From contig NC_088788.1 in assembly GCF_949628265.1 (NCBI RefSeq), forward strand, positions 496,001 through 560,000: a stretch of DNA of 64,000 nucleotides, given 5' to 3'. Position numbers and translations under genes: made by a program. Below the pieces are notes generated by a model. That model saw only the letters and a list, made by a program, of their open reading frames with translations, ran no database searches and had not been told where the DNA came from. This document shows, piece by piece, positions 24,092-35,674 of this stretch. Origin of the DNA: Cloeon dipterum (Eukaryota > Arthropoda > Insecta > Ephemeroptera > Baetidae). How positions within the stretch are numbered: position 1 is the first letter of the stretch; each line of letters opens with the position of its first letter.

Positions 24092-27000
24092 TCACTTGCT
24101 GTTTTCAATGTACTGGTACACTTCACCCTCGGTGCAGTCACAACCAACCGACAGGGGTGAAGGCACTTTCTCGATCACCTCCCACAACTCGCGCATCGGC
24201 GTGCAGATGCGGCACGTCGGCTCGCAGAACTTCCACCCAGAGATTATTTGTCGGTATGAGTAGCAGCAGACCACCTCGCATTTCTCCAGCAGGCTGCACG
24301 TCCGCAGGTGCAGCAGCACGTCTTTGGCAGCCTCGCAGCCCAAGTACTGCCAACAAAACGCACACAAAATTGGACATTTTTATCTATCTAATAGGACTGT
24401 TTACCTCACTTATCTATTTACTTAGAACAAAATCAACAAAAATTTTTTAGATGGCTGTCTGTTCGGCCTAATTCATGAACATGACTGATTCTTAAATTTA
24501 CGAAAAATGAAAAGAATCTGAGAGTTATGAGAAATTGGCGAATTTATTTCACGCTTTCTCACGTTTCGCGCCAGAAGGCGAGAAAAAGTCGGGTCACTTG
24601 ATGCAACGATTGGTCACGCCCACTTTTTCAGTCTCAACAAGAATTCGTGGTAGCTGTTGGTAGCGCTAAAATTGCGCATAGCTCAATAAACACCATCATT
24701 CTCAGTCAAATTCTTTTACTGGATCTTTTAATGTGCGTGAAACCGAAATGTTTAGCGTCGAAACAGCCGAAATCGGCAGCCGAAGAGGGGGGCGTAACCG
24801 AGGGAATACAATATGGCAGCGCACAACGCCCCCTATGACCAGCAGAGAGCGAACTCTTACCTATTTGGTTCCCTCGGTTACGCCCCCCTCTTCCGCGACT
24901 GATTTCGGCTGTTTCGACGACGAACATTTCGGTTTCACGCACATTAAAAAATCGGCCTGAAAATCTAGTATTTTTAATACCAAAACCCCGGTGCAAAAAG
25001 GCGAAGGAAACATCCCTACGCTACCAAGAATTTTTGTTGTCATGCGACTGAAAAAGTGGGCGTGACCGGATAATTCTTTCCTACCTACATGTATACAGCA
25101 TTAGAAATGAATTTGCCGATTTCTCAGAATCTATTTCTTTTAGTTTTTTGTCCTGACATGGTGTTCAAATGCATATCATCAACTTCCCATTTGTATCGAC
25201 GACATTTTTTTGCCCTGCAAAGCGCTTTAAGAGATCGCGCAAGGGCATTTTTTGACATCACTTTAACTCAGGGCAGAAAAAAAATAATATACTCACGGCA
25301 CAGCAGGAACCATAGAGTTTGCGGTAAGAAACGTCGTCTTCCTTCTCCTCACTAATGCAGAGAAAGACGGCCAGCAGGGTGCGCATTTTCCTGATCAACG
25401 AGCGCATTTCGTGCTCTTTGGTGCTGCTGTCGACACTCGACGCGGAGCACGCCTCCTGCTGCTGCTCGAAGCGAGCTGCGAAGAAAATGCTGGCACTCAC
25501 TTGCTGCACGCGTCGGCAACCGAATTGGGCATACCTTGGGCGAGGGGCGTGCACAGCGGGCACTCGCTGATGTTGTTGCAGCACATGTTCCAGTGCAGAC
25601 TCAGCTCCCGGATCGTGATGCAAACCGCGGCGCACTTGACGTTCGTGCAGTCGCACACGTGGGTCCACAAAGTCTTCATCTCTCTGCACAGCTCCACTTC
25701 GCACTGCAACATTTAACCGTAATCAGGCAATTTGTCTAAACAACTGTCCAGCGAGGCAGAAATCCAGAAATTGACCAAAATAGACCAAAATAATAGCGAC
25801 GGCGCGGCAAAACAACAAAAAACACATTCAGGGTCTCAGGTTGCACAACCTGACGATTATTAGTGACAGGTAATGGTTAATAATCGTCGCTAAGAATAGA
25901 AAAATTGCTCGAAATGAGTGAAAACGCATGAAAAACCGGCCTGGGATCGGATCTCAGGTCGCTGTACCCTGTAAAAGGTCGTTAAGGTACCCCAGGTCGA
26001 AGCCTCATCCAAGACCTGTCCGATGAGGGGTTGCGATTGACGGTCGGAGCAAAGGTCGAATTTAAACAAAAGTAAAACCATTTTTAGAAAATTTCGGCTT
26101 TTTCGTAAATTGGGCAGCAAAAAATTCGTAAAAATTCGAAAAATGGTCCAATTTCTAAAAACCGCACACTGGCGGACGTGCCTCACCAAGATGCGTTGAT
26201 TGGTACCAGAATCAGCACCGTCCGGACAGTTAGACCCCGTCTAAGCACCGAAATATTTTGAAAAATCATTAAAATTCAGCCTGGGAATAGATCTCAGGTT
26301 GGGGTACCCTGAAAAAGGTCGTTAGAGTACCCCAGGTCGAAGCGCCGTCCAAGATCTGTCGGACGAGGGATCGTGGTAATTGATCGGACAAACGGCCAAA
26401 TTTAAACAAAAATTAAACCGTTTTTTAAGAGCTTCGGCTTTTTTTGTAAAATGAGCGGAAAAAAATTCGTCAAAATTCGAAAAATGGGCCGATTTTGAAA
26501 AATCGCACATGGGCGGACGTGCCGATCAAAGGGGCGTCGATTGGTACAAACATCCGCGCCGTCTGGCTCATAGGACCCCCCCAAAAAATTTGAAATGTCA
26601 CTAATTACGTTTTTTCAACTTAAAAATTTTTAATTCGGCTCCTATGGGTCGTACGACGGAAAACCAAGGTTTTTCAGACTCGCCGTGAAATTCTGCGTAT
26701 GTAAAACCCAATTTCCGCCCCCGCCTACCCCTGTAGCCACCAATGGCTCCAAAACCAGGGGTGAAATGAAGATTCAATTCAATATTTTTTTTTAATTCGC
26801 CTTTTTGCATCTATTGCTCTGTTTTTGCGCCAAATTCGATTTGAGTGAAGAATAAAAAGGTAAAAAAAAACAAATGTGAAAGTCTGTCATTTACAAGCAT
26901 TATTTTTGAATTTATTTATTTATTTACCAAATGCGGAGTGGTGCACTCGTGCACGTGAAGCAGGAGCTCGAGCTTTTGCTGCATGTTGAGCTGCATGATG

Positions 27001-30000
27001 CAGTCGTAGGCGTGGAGGTCGTGCAGCTTGAGCGTGTGCTCGTCCTCGGCCTGCTGCTGCTTGTCGTGCAGGTGCTGCTGTCTGCGCTGCAGGATGCCGG
27101 CGTAGTGCATCACGTGCAGCGAACGCTTGCTCGACAACTGCTTCTGGGCCAGTTGGGCGTACTGCTTGTTCAGACTCACGCTCAGGTCTCCTGCGATCAC
27201 AGTTAGCTACAGTGGCGGAATGTCTTTTAAAAAAAAAACACAAGGCGAACCTGTCATGAGGGAGAGAAGGTCCTCGTCGGGAATGTGACAGTCGGAGAAG
27301 ACAGGGGCCGGCACCTTGTCGATGTCCTTCCAGATGCAGCGCACGGTGCTGCACACGCTGCAGTACTCTTGGCAAAACTCCCAGCCGCAAATCACCTGCC
27401 TCGCGCTGTAGCAGCAAGCCACCAGGCAGTCTTCGCCTTTTCGGCAAATCCTCAGGTGATTGAGCACGTCCTGCATTGGCTGACAAGTCACGTTCTGCAA
27501 ATTAGATATTCATAAACGGATTAGTTGAATGCAAGTCCAATTCTAAAGAAAATTGCATGTTTATCAATTGAAAAAGTATTAATGTAAAAGCGATCGAGTC
27601 GCCATAACGTCTACTATTTTTATTTTTTTGTTTGTTTGTTAAATAACTGTCTAAAACCGATTTCATAAAATTTTTGCATTGACAAGAGAACTAAAAAGGC
27701 AAAAATAAATAGATGCAAAGTTTGTTTGCATAAGCCCGGGAGACACTAGCCGCAAAAAACGATTTATTCCCATGCGCAGCCTTGCCTAAAAAATGAAATC
27801 ATTTTAAAACTACATTCAAGGTGTATTTACAATTATCAGGGCATTAAACTATCCATTTAAAACCTGATTGCTATAGAAAGAAAATAAAAAGACAAAATAG
27901 AGTCATTGCGAACTGTTATAGTGATTGTTCACGAAATTTAGTTTTCAAAAATACAATTATCTCTGGTTTTCACTTTTGTCCGTGTTGCTATCAGAAACAG
28001 TCGATTAAATGCCAAGTTTGGGAGGAATTTATTTTTAAAATACCCAGTCAAGCAGTGAAATCAGTTGCCGACTCGTAAAGGGCTTTAAAAAAAGTCACGG
28101 ACAATTAAAAATTCCTAATTTACCATGAAAAGCGAAAAACACTATTTAAAAAACGCAACTTAACTTATCTTTTTGTAAATGACTAAAATACCCGACCCTT
28201 TCCACGTGAAAGACAATGGAAATTTAATTTTGTTGTGAAGAATAGATTAAGATATCAAAATAGGTCGTTGCTATCTGCAATTGTCGGTGGTTTATTCACC
28301 TCACACTTCATTCGGCTCCATTTAAATATCATTAAATCTATTTTAATTATGATTTAATTAATTAAAAAAAATCGTGCTTATTTCATGGTCACTAGGGCTG
28401 CAAAATTAAGCTTCCAATCGTTGCAGGAACAAAAAATGAGCACAGGCTAAGCCTTAAAATTTTTATTCATCCGTATTCAGTCAAAATAATTGTTTTATGT
28501 TTAAATAATTTTAAGAAAGTTTATTTTTAACACTTTTCCTCCCTAACACGTTCTGGTAAGATTACAAGACACTTTAAAAAAAAATAAAATGAAGCGTCAG
28601 GTATGATTAAAAAGGGTTATTCAAGAAAAAAAATATCACTTTCGGGTTTTAAAACTTTTTTTGAAGTTAAAACGGTAAAATGTTGGTGAATTTTTCGTAA
28701 TTTTCCTTGAAAATGACGAAAATGTTCGAGTTTAACCAAAAATAATGTAAGATTTTTCAGAAAAAAGTCACTCCTAAAAATCACTGTTATTTCACGTCTT
28801 TCCCACTTTTCCGAGCCGATAATGATTGAATTTTTAAATTACCTTGCAGCAGTCTTCGACGTCAAGCTGAGCGCCCTTGTTGCCCTTGCACCTGACAGTG
28901 GTCCTGATGAGGAACAGGGTGTACACAAGACGCTTGACGTTATTAATCGCCACTGAAATGGCGGCCAACTCTTCCTCGGGACTCTCCTCGACGTCCGAGC
29001 CGTCCGACAGAGTCCACACTTTGGATTTTGCCTGCCTCCGCGCCTGCATGTCGTTCTTCGGCCTGGTGGGCGTGAGCGCCTGCGGCAGCAGTTCCGGTTC
29101 TTTCGAGTTGGCCTCGGCGAAGCTGAGGGAGCCGACCTGAGCGGGCGCCGGAGGCGACGGGCTCTTGGGCTGCGGCTCCTCCTGCTCGGCCTCTTTCAGC
29201 TTGCTTTGCTCCTCGCCCTCGGACTCGATGTCTTCGTCGTCCTCGTCGTCTTCCTCCTCCGGGGTTTGGGCTCTTTTTTGGTTCGATTTCTGCCCGCGAC
29301 CTGCAGACTTGCGACCAGACTTTTTGCCTTGCTTCCGGTTAAACCCCTGCGGCCTCTTTTTCGATTTCCCTTTGTGCTTCTTCCGCACCGTCACAGGCAT
29401 CTCTTTCACCTCAATCTGTTGAAAATGATTGGTCACATGCTGATTAATTTTAAATAAATATTAATTACCTTTTCATCGCAAGACTTCACTCCGGTTCCAT
29501 CATTGCAACAGGCGGTTTCGCCAGCGTGGGACTCGTTCTCTTCCTCGGCAGCCTGCTTCGGAGAGGAGAAAATTGTGCTGCTTGGGCTTGGCGGGTCCAG
29601 AATCGGCACCGCGTTCGAACTCGGCGGCTGCTGTCTCTGCGGCAGTCGGCGGCGTGCTAATGGAAGTGAAAGAGTTAATTTTAATTATTATAAAAAAAGA
29701 ACCGAACACCCCGAACGAAATTCCAACTGCGCGTCGTTTAGAAAACAAGGAAATTTAGTTGGGGAAATTTGCAACACTTTCAGACTAGCGGTTTTGTCGC
29801 TAAACCGCTAAATCTAAATTTGAAATGGGTTTCTAACAGGAATTCCCCTTTTTTCCGAATAATCAAGGATTTTAGAAGCTTTAAATTTTTATAGAAAATT
29901 TGATTTAAAAAAATTCAGGGATGCATTAATTTGCTTACCACTCGTTTTTTTCACCACTAATTTTAATTATTTTTTTAAACGCTGGTCTTTTGCAACCCTG

Positions 30001-32496
30001 AAAAATGGCAGCTTTGCGCAAAGAAACTCATCCGATTTAAAAGTTTTATGAATCAGCATTTCACGACGAGTTCAAAATACGCAAATTCATCGTTTCCGGA
30101 AAATTTCGGATTTTCCAGGAGATCTTTGGGAAATCGCGAGCAGCACGATAACGGCTTTCACGCTAATGTTTTTATTTATCCATGAGATGTTAATCAAGAC
30201 CCTTGCTAGATTTTGGAATTCGTGAAAAAATTCCGCGATTTGTTCCTTTCGCATAAAGTTTCGTTAAAATTTTAAAGGAATTTTCCGGAAGTGGTATAGA
30301 TGCTTAAAAATTTTACTCTGGATGAAAAAGATTGCAAATTTCATCAGCTTTAATAATCTGTGGATATTTTTTCTCTCGGACCCATTAGTGCCGAGCTGCA
30401 AGGCCGATCTCGGACCCAATATGAAAACTGACAATTTAGGTCTGGATTTTATAAACTAAATTTTTCCCTGCTCAGCACGCCATTTTGTGCCCAGAAACTA
30501 AATTCCATGATTTTTTTGATGAGATTTATGACATTCGAATTCAAAATGCGGTCCTTGGGGAGTTTCGGCAGATTATTAATTAAAAACTTAAAATAAATCT
30601 GAGAAATCTCGAGTTTCTAACTTCACCATAAGTCTTTGCGGAAAATTTCACTCTGGAAACATGTGCAGCACAGCATTTTTGGCCGTCACCCCCTAATTGT
30701 CACCAAAAACACGTTCCGAACAAAAAGCAGGCCTCGGAATCGGAATAAGCGCCAAATTTCGGTAAAAACTTTTAAAATTGGCATTTTTGGACGCAGTGAC
30801 GAAATCGCTTGTGAAAAATTCACCAAAAATACTTTCTAAGCAATGCGTTACTTTTTAACGTTGAAAGTGAGCCGCGCCTGTATGATTCAGGTACAAACCT
30901 TTGAGGTTTTTCCTAGTCTGCCTCTCTTTGACCGGCGTGCAGAGGGGACACTCGCGGTCCTCCTCGACGTAACAAGTGGTCCAGTGGCTGATGATGTCTG
31001 CAAGTCTATCACACAAAGGAATCGGACACTCTGCCTCGTCGCAGCGCTGCATGTGGCTCCACACATACTTCATCTCACTGCACAGCGGAACTATACACTG
31101 TCCGAGCCGATGAATTAATTTAAAATGGTGGAAGCAAGTGAAGCGAAGCGAAACTTACGTCAGTCGATTCTTTTCTTTGGCACTGCGTGGAAATGTGGAG
31201 GAGCAAGTCGAGTCTTTGCTGAGCGCGCAATTTCAACAACTCGTCCAGTCTAGGGTCGTATTTGGGCAGCTGAGGTTCTTCCGGCGAGGACGAGATGTCT
31301 CGCTCGTCTTCGTCGTCCTCGTCCGTCTCCTCTTCTTCGCAGTCATCTTTATAAAAAAAATTAAATCAGCGGGAATTAGTTGCCAAACGCAAGCTACCTT
31401 CGTTGGTTAAGATGGGTTTGTCAGGCTGCTGCCCTTTGCTTTTAGTCCTCGAAGCTTCCAGCCTGACGGCGAATTTCAAAAAATAGGAAAATAGGTGAGC
31501 AAGACTAATATCATCCAGGGTGATTAATTTTTTGCTAGTTCTGTTCGTCCGGCCTCCGGGCAAAGCGTACAGTTTCCTTTTGATTTCCACTTTCGTTGCT
31601 GGGTCTTTGCCCTTCTTCACCTCGCCACTCCCAATCCTTTGGGATCCTGAGGAATTCGATAATTAAATTAGCACGCCTTTCGACAGGTTAGGTATTTTTT
31701 AACACTCAATTTTCGCCAATTTCTTGCCTAGAAATTAATCATTTCTAATTTTCCTCTCTGAAAATCTAAAAATTGCGATTGGAGTGGTAATAATTTTTAA
31801 CTCGAGGGCATCAGCAAAGAATTTCCTGCAAGAAACTGGCAAAAAACGGTTTTACGACTGTTTTAATTTTTTTTAAATTCGGGTTTTTCGATTTTGGACT
31901 CACCAATGCTACAGAAGAGGAGCGGCTCCGACTTGAAGAGGAAGCCGTCCGTGTTATTTCTTAGTCCATTGAGCAGGTCAGTGGTAAGGTTGCCCGCGTA
32001 GATGATCCTGAGCGAGTCGCCGACTTCCTGGCTCTTGGCCAGACTAATCCACAGCCGAAGTCGAGTCAAAACGTCGATCACCTCTTTGGGGTCAGGAACC
32101 TCTCCCGTTTCGGTGGCCCACACCGGCTCGTAAGCGAGGACCAAGTTTGTCCACTTGGACACCCGCGCGGTCAGCACGGACGCCTGGCCGTAGAGGAGCA
32201 GCTCTCTTTGCGCCGCCTCCCTGTCCTGCTTCGACTCGCCGATGCACGCGATCACTTTAAAGCCACAATCTAGGGCATTGCTGATCTTCTCAGCCACCCC
32301 CTGCGGAACAATTTGGAAAAAAATTTGTCAACTGCGTAACACTCAAATCATCGGTTCATCGAACAACAGTTGTTAGTTGTTGTTTTTAAAGCAAATTTTG
32401 CTGTCGACTGATAACAATTTTCAATCACCTGATCACTAGTCCTGTAGACCTTCCAGTCTATGCCGATGTCGACAGTCATGATGCCTATTTCACCTC
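24092..32496 (-). CDS. Truncated TIM-like domain joined to four TAZ zinc-finger domains
   Basis: Exons from 5': 32429-32496 (Met at 32479), 31904-32300, 31398-31646, 31159-31346, 30899-31097, 29469-29656, 28843-29415, 27251-27494, 26928-27190, 25535-25703, 25297-25475, 24092-24346. All junctions are in phase; 984 residues from that Met. Residues 1-150 resemble triosephosphate isomerase from about family residue 80 on (FKVIACIGES, LAYEPVWATETGE, RIIYAGNL, TDGFLF). Then come acidic and Lys-rich linkers and four TAZ modules of the CBP/p300 kind: A (exons 4-5), B (7-8), C (9-10), D (11-12). A and C keep all three HCCC zinc sites (e.g. LLHISTQC, WSHMQRC, ISHWTTC); B and D lose the His of sites 1 and 3. 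No KIX, bromodomain or acetyltransferase is seen. Exons 3 and 4 contain no Met, so translation must begin in the TIM exons or further upstream. The alternative is two genes, with exon 2 read through to a stop at 31863. TAZ domains usually bind activation domains, so a nuclear scaffold is inferred, not shown. Confidence 0.78.
24609..25070. repeat. R4 MITE, about 460 bp with 22-bp terminal inverted repeats
   Basis: Ends GGTCACGCCCACTTTTTCAG (24611) and CTGAAAAAGTGGGCGTGACC (25049-25068). Internal inverted arms carry AGAGGGGGGCGTAACCGAGG and its complement plus CGAAACAGCCGAAATCGGC. It lies in the last intron of the TIM/TAZ gene. No transposase. A target duplication is not obvious. Confidence 0.75.
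25835..26760 (+). repeat. R1 tandem dimer
   Basis: Two forward R1 units head to tail: the first from CCTGGGATCGGATCTCAGG (25940), the second from CCTGGGAATAGATCTCAGG (26280), each with GGTACCCCAGGTCGAAG-type heads and AATTCGAAAAATGG blocks. A CAGGTTGCACAACCTGAC dyad precedes the first unit. Intron of the TIM/TAZ gene. Open frames on the minus strand here are repeat-derived. Confidence 0.75.
27500..28842. other. TIM/TAZ gene intron 7, nothing recognised
   Basis: AT-rich intron of about 1.35 kb between the exons at 28843-29415 and 27251-27494. No repeat family or exon identified. Confidence 0.5.
29657..30898. other. TIM/TAZ gene intron 5, nothing recognised
   Basis: AT-rich intron of about 1.24 kb. 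Open frames at 29503-29811 and 30636-30839 show no motif or splice-consistent extension. Confidence 0.5.
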
Positions 32497-33742
32497 CTGC
32501 AAAGTCAACACAAAAGCCACGTTAATCGAGATTAAACGAGCAAATGGTGAAAATCACAAAAAATCAGGCCGGATTATGCACGAAAACAAGCGCCCCTGTG
32601 TGCGTTTCGTAGACAATCGATAAACGCATGTCGAGAAAAAGTGTCTAAAAACTTTCTAGCGAGCGTGTGCATGCACTCTTGCTTCTCTTTCCTTCCATAA
32701 CCCACTTTCGACGTCACGAAACCCAAACTCGGGCCGAACCGCAAATTTCAGCCTCAAAGCAAATTGCGACACGGAGCGGAACCAGAACGCCACTGGATTT
32801 GTCGATTATGATCGGATTTGGGGACAAATAAATGCGTGTGAATCACAGACTGTTCGCGAGACGAGCACGTAATGGAGACGTATGCAAATTTGGCGAAGGA
32901 AACGTCCGTTTGGACGGGGCCAGGCGGCCGAATCCAAGTCAATCGGCCGAGAGAGCGTCGCCAGGGATCGGCTCGACACGCACCGCCGACGGATTGCCGA
33001 CGATTCGTCGCGCAAATTTTGTTTCGTAATATTCTTAACGAGCACGAAACGACACAGCAAGAGATCCCATGGGCGGGGTTTGATGCCACTTTGAGCCGCG
33101 ATTTAACCTGCAAAACGCTGATTTAACAGCTTTGGCGTGGAAAATCCTTCAAGATCGTATATTCGAGAACGGAATGAAGGCGAGCGGAGCGCGATTTGCG
33201 TAGTAAATTACGGCGAAAATGGGCAAGAAAGTTACCTGGGCATCAGCTGTCACCATAAGAGGCCATACAGAGCGGCCGACCATTATGGAAAACTGTTTCC
33301 GCAACCGGTTCTCGGCCAAACGGTAAATCACGGTGTGTTCGCGATTTTACTTGCCACAATCAAAAGCCAAAATTGTTTTTCTCCCGCTAATTAAAAAAAA
33401 ATTTGCGAGATTTACGCATGCAACAGCGAAGGGACCCCACCAGAAGAAGTAATTTGAAGCATTATCCGAGCAAAACCGGTTATTTCTAGATTTAACCGGT
33501 ATTTTTCGCATTTAAAAGGCCAATTATTAGTTTATCATTGTACTCTAATACGCGTACGCACTCGCTCGGCCGCAGCACGAACTTCTTCGCCGTGACATGC
33601 ACGTGACTCATCGATTCGACTGTGATTGGCCAGATTTAAATTCGTAGATAACAATGTAAACACTGCAGATGTTCTTCGCCTAATCTGTTTTAATTTACCG
33701 AATATACCAAAGTTTTCCTATTTAATATTTAAATATCACATT
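32497..33742. promoter_or_regulatory. Divergent intergenic region, likely bidirectional promoter
   Basis: About 1.25 kb between the first recognised exon of the minus-strand TIM/TAZ gene and the plus-strand GTPBP10-like gene. GC content rises around 32830-33100, where the 5' UTRs may lie. No TIM N-terminal motif (family NWKMN) was found on the minus strand here, so the missing first 80 residues of TIM are not encoded nearby. Confidence 0.35.
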
Positions 33743-35502
33743 ATGGTCAGGCTTACGGCGCTTTTGTGTGCTAGAAAATATAGAGCGGTAAGTTTGTATG
33801 CTTGTGCATGCGTATTTTATATAATATTAAAGAATTTATGTAACTCCACGTGCTTTTTTCTATGAAGAACATTTTCGAATTTTCATCACGTTTTGCATTT
33901 CAGACGCCTGCTGCGGTGAAGGACATACAATTCCCAACTGGAACCCTTAAGAGTGATTTAAATCTGGCCAAACCGGCCAAACCCTCTAAAGCTGCTAGTG
34001 TTGAAAAAACTGAAAATAAACCTAAAGAGCCTGTTGTCAAGAAGAAAATTTTGGATTCGATCGTACTGAACGTGCAGGGCGGCACTGGCGGATCCGGAAA
34101 CGCCAAGCTCGTAGGCAAAGGAGGCAAAGGCGGAGATGTTTATTTCATCGCCACAAAAGGTGCACTTCTGGCCAAATAAATATTTTACGAATTTTTTATT
34201 GAATCATTATTTAGGAGAAACTCTTGCCGGCGTGAAAGAAAAGCTTCCTTACGTTAAAATCCATGCAGAGTCCGGCGGCGACGCCACAAACGCTAATTTA
34301 CGATTGGGCAAACCTGGAGCTGACAAATGGATACCTGTTCCGGTTGGAGTGAACATTTACGACAATATTGGAAATTATTTAGGTTTGAAATCAATCAATT
34401 TGTGTTGTTCAAAAAAATAATTTATCTCTTTTTAGGCTCACTGAAGAAAGAAAACAGTGCGTTGTTGATAGCTAAAGGTGGCCACGGTGGAACTGTCAAG
34501 AACAAATTCAGATTTGGAGGAGGACAAGCAGTAACTGCAAAGGTCGAGCTGCAAGTGGTCGCCGATGTCGGAATTGTCGGCCTCCACGGCGCCGGAAAAA
34601 CGACGCTGCTGCAACAGCTGACGTTGCCCCTTTCGAAATTGCCTCGTCCCACTGAATTGACCAAGTATGCTGAAACCAAAAGGATGGTCTACCCTGACTT
34701 CAGGGAAATGAGCGTGTTGGACACGCCAGGCATTTGGTGTGGCATGCGAGACGATTTTCGTGGCCAGAAGATCTTGAGTTACCTGCGGCGAACGAGGCTT
34801 TTGATGATTTGTTTGGATGCCACTGGATTTCAGTTTCCTAAAAAGAAACTTAACTTGTTTGAGTCTTACATGTGTCTCAACAAGGTAATTTATTAGTTTA
34901 TATTGTATTAATATTTATTTATTTTCACTGAATGTCACAGGAAATTGAGGAGTACAACGCCAAAATGCTGGAAAGGCCGACTGTAGTGGTTGTAAACAAA
35001 TTTAATCAAGAAGGATCTCAATTTGAACTGTTCCAAGAGCAACTGGGCAGTCTGACAGGTTTTTAAATATTCATTTTTTGGTCAGACCACAAAGAAACGA
35101 AAAAAATATTATTCTGGTTCCGTGTAAAAACCGGAAAATAATTCCGGCTCTGATGCAGCCTTTTGGAGAATCAAATTATATTATAAATTTGAATGATTTT
35201 CTTTTCTACAAGAAAATTTAGCTATTTAATTATTATTAAGACAATCTTCATGTAATGTTCCATTATTTATTTGTGGTTTTTCTACAGATTATGTCGGAAC
35301 GGTGCACCCAAGCATACGCCCTGAAAAATACTTCCAACCGAAACACGTGGTCGGAATGGACCTGAGAATTAAGGAAGAGGACAAGCTGAATGAGCTGTGG
35401 AGCCAAATTCGAGAGTTGATGGACCGGTACGAGTACGACAGACTCGACAAGGCGGACGAAGGCGAGAGATTCATCCGGCAGATGCAGAGAAACAACGACT
35501 GA
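33743..35502 (+). CDS. GTPBP10: Mitochondrial Obg-type GTPase, GTPBP10-like
   Basis: Obg-family protein, expected to act in mitochondrial large-ribosome assembly. Exons 33743-33787, 33904-34159, 34215-34382, 34436-34884, 34941-35058, 35288-35502; about 416 residues. The N-terminus MVRLTALLCARKYRA is basic and Met-started, fitting a mitochondrial presequence, and is followed by a Lys/Pro linker. The Obg glycine-rich fold is clear (VQGGTGGSGNAKLVGKGGKGGD, KGGHGG). The G domain has P-loop GLHGAGKTT and G3 DTPG, but G4 reads NKFN instead of NKxD, the Obg switch FTTL is not recognisable, and the G5 SA motif is replaced by HVVGMD. Nucleotide binding or specificity may therefore be altered. It ends 172 bp from the convergent SLC23 gene. 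Confidence 0.9.
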
Positions 35503-35674
35503 ATGTGAGTTTTTTTTCTTTTATTCACAATTTACGAGTTAAATGCGAACCCAAAACTCTACTACTCCCTCTTTTAAAGACGAAATATCGCGGCTTACGC
35601 TCGGTTGAATGTTGGCATGAAAGGCAAGTAGCGGGTCCATTTAGCACTGAAATTAAAATATTTAGAAAGGCAGC

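Noticed and set aside
24647-25043. Open frames inside the R4 element
   Set aside because: They overlap inverted repeat arms on both strands and encode nothing recognisable.
26322-26584. Minus-strand open frames with aromatic-rich peptides, also seen at 25890, 36276, 50872
   Set aside because: The same peptide appears wherever R1 occurs and decays between copies; it is repeat sequence, with no conservation of a start or frame.
28834-29457. Plus-strand Ser/Leu-rich frames opposite TIM/TAZ exon 7
   Set aside because: Antisense shadows of an acidic and Lys-rich coding exon.
31863-31903. Read-through end of the TIM-like exon (stop at 31863) as the true C-terminus of a stand-alone gene
   Set aside because: A strong GTGAGT donor precedes it and the downstream TAZ exons lack any start Met, so splicing is preferred. 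Kept as the stated alternative.
24092-32496. Calling the TAZ gene CBP/p300 (nejire)
   Set aside because: Four TAZ domains but no KIX, bromodomain, PHD, acetyltransferase or ZZ segment, and the order and linkers do not fit.
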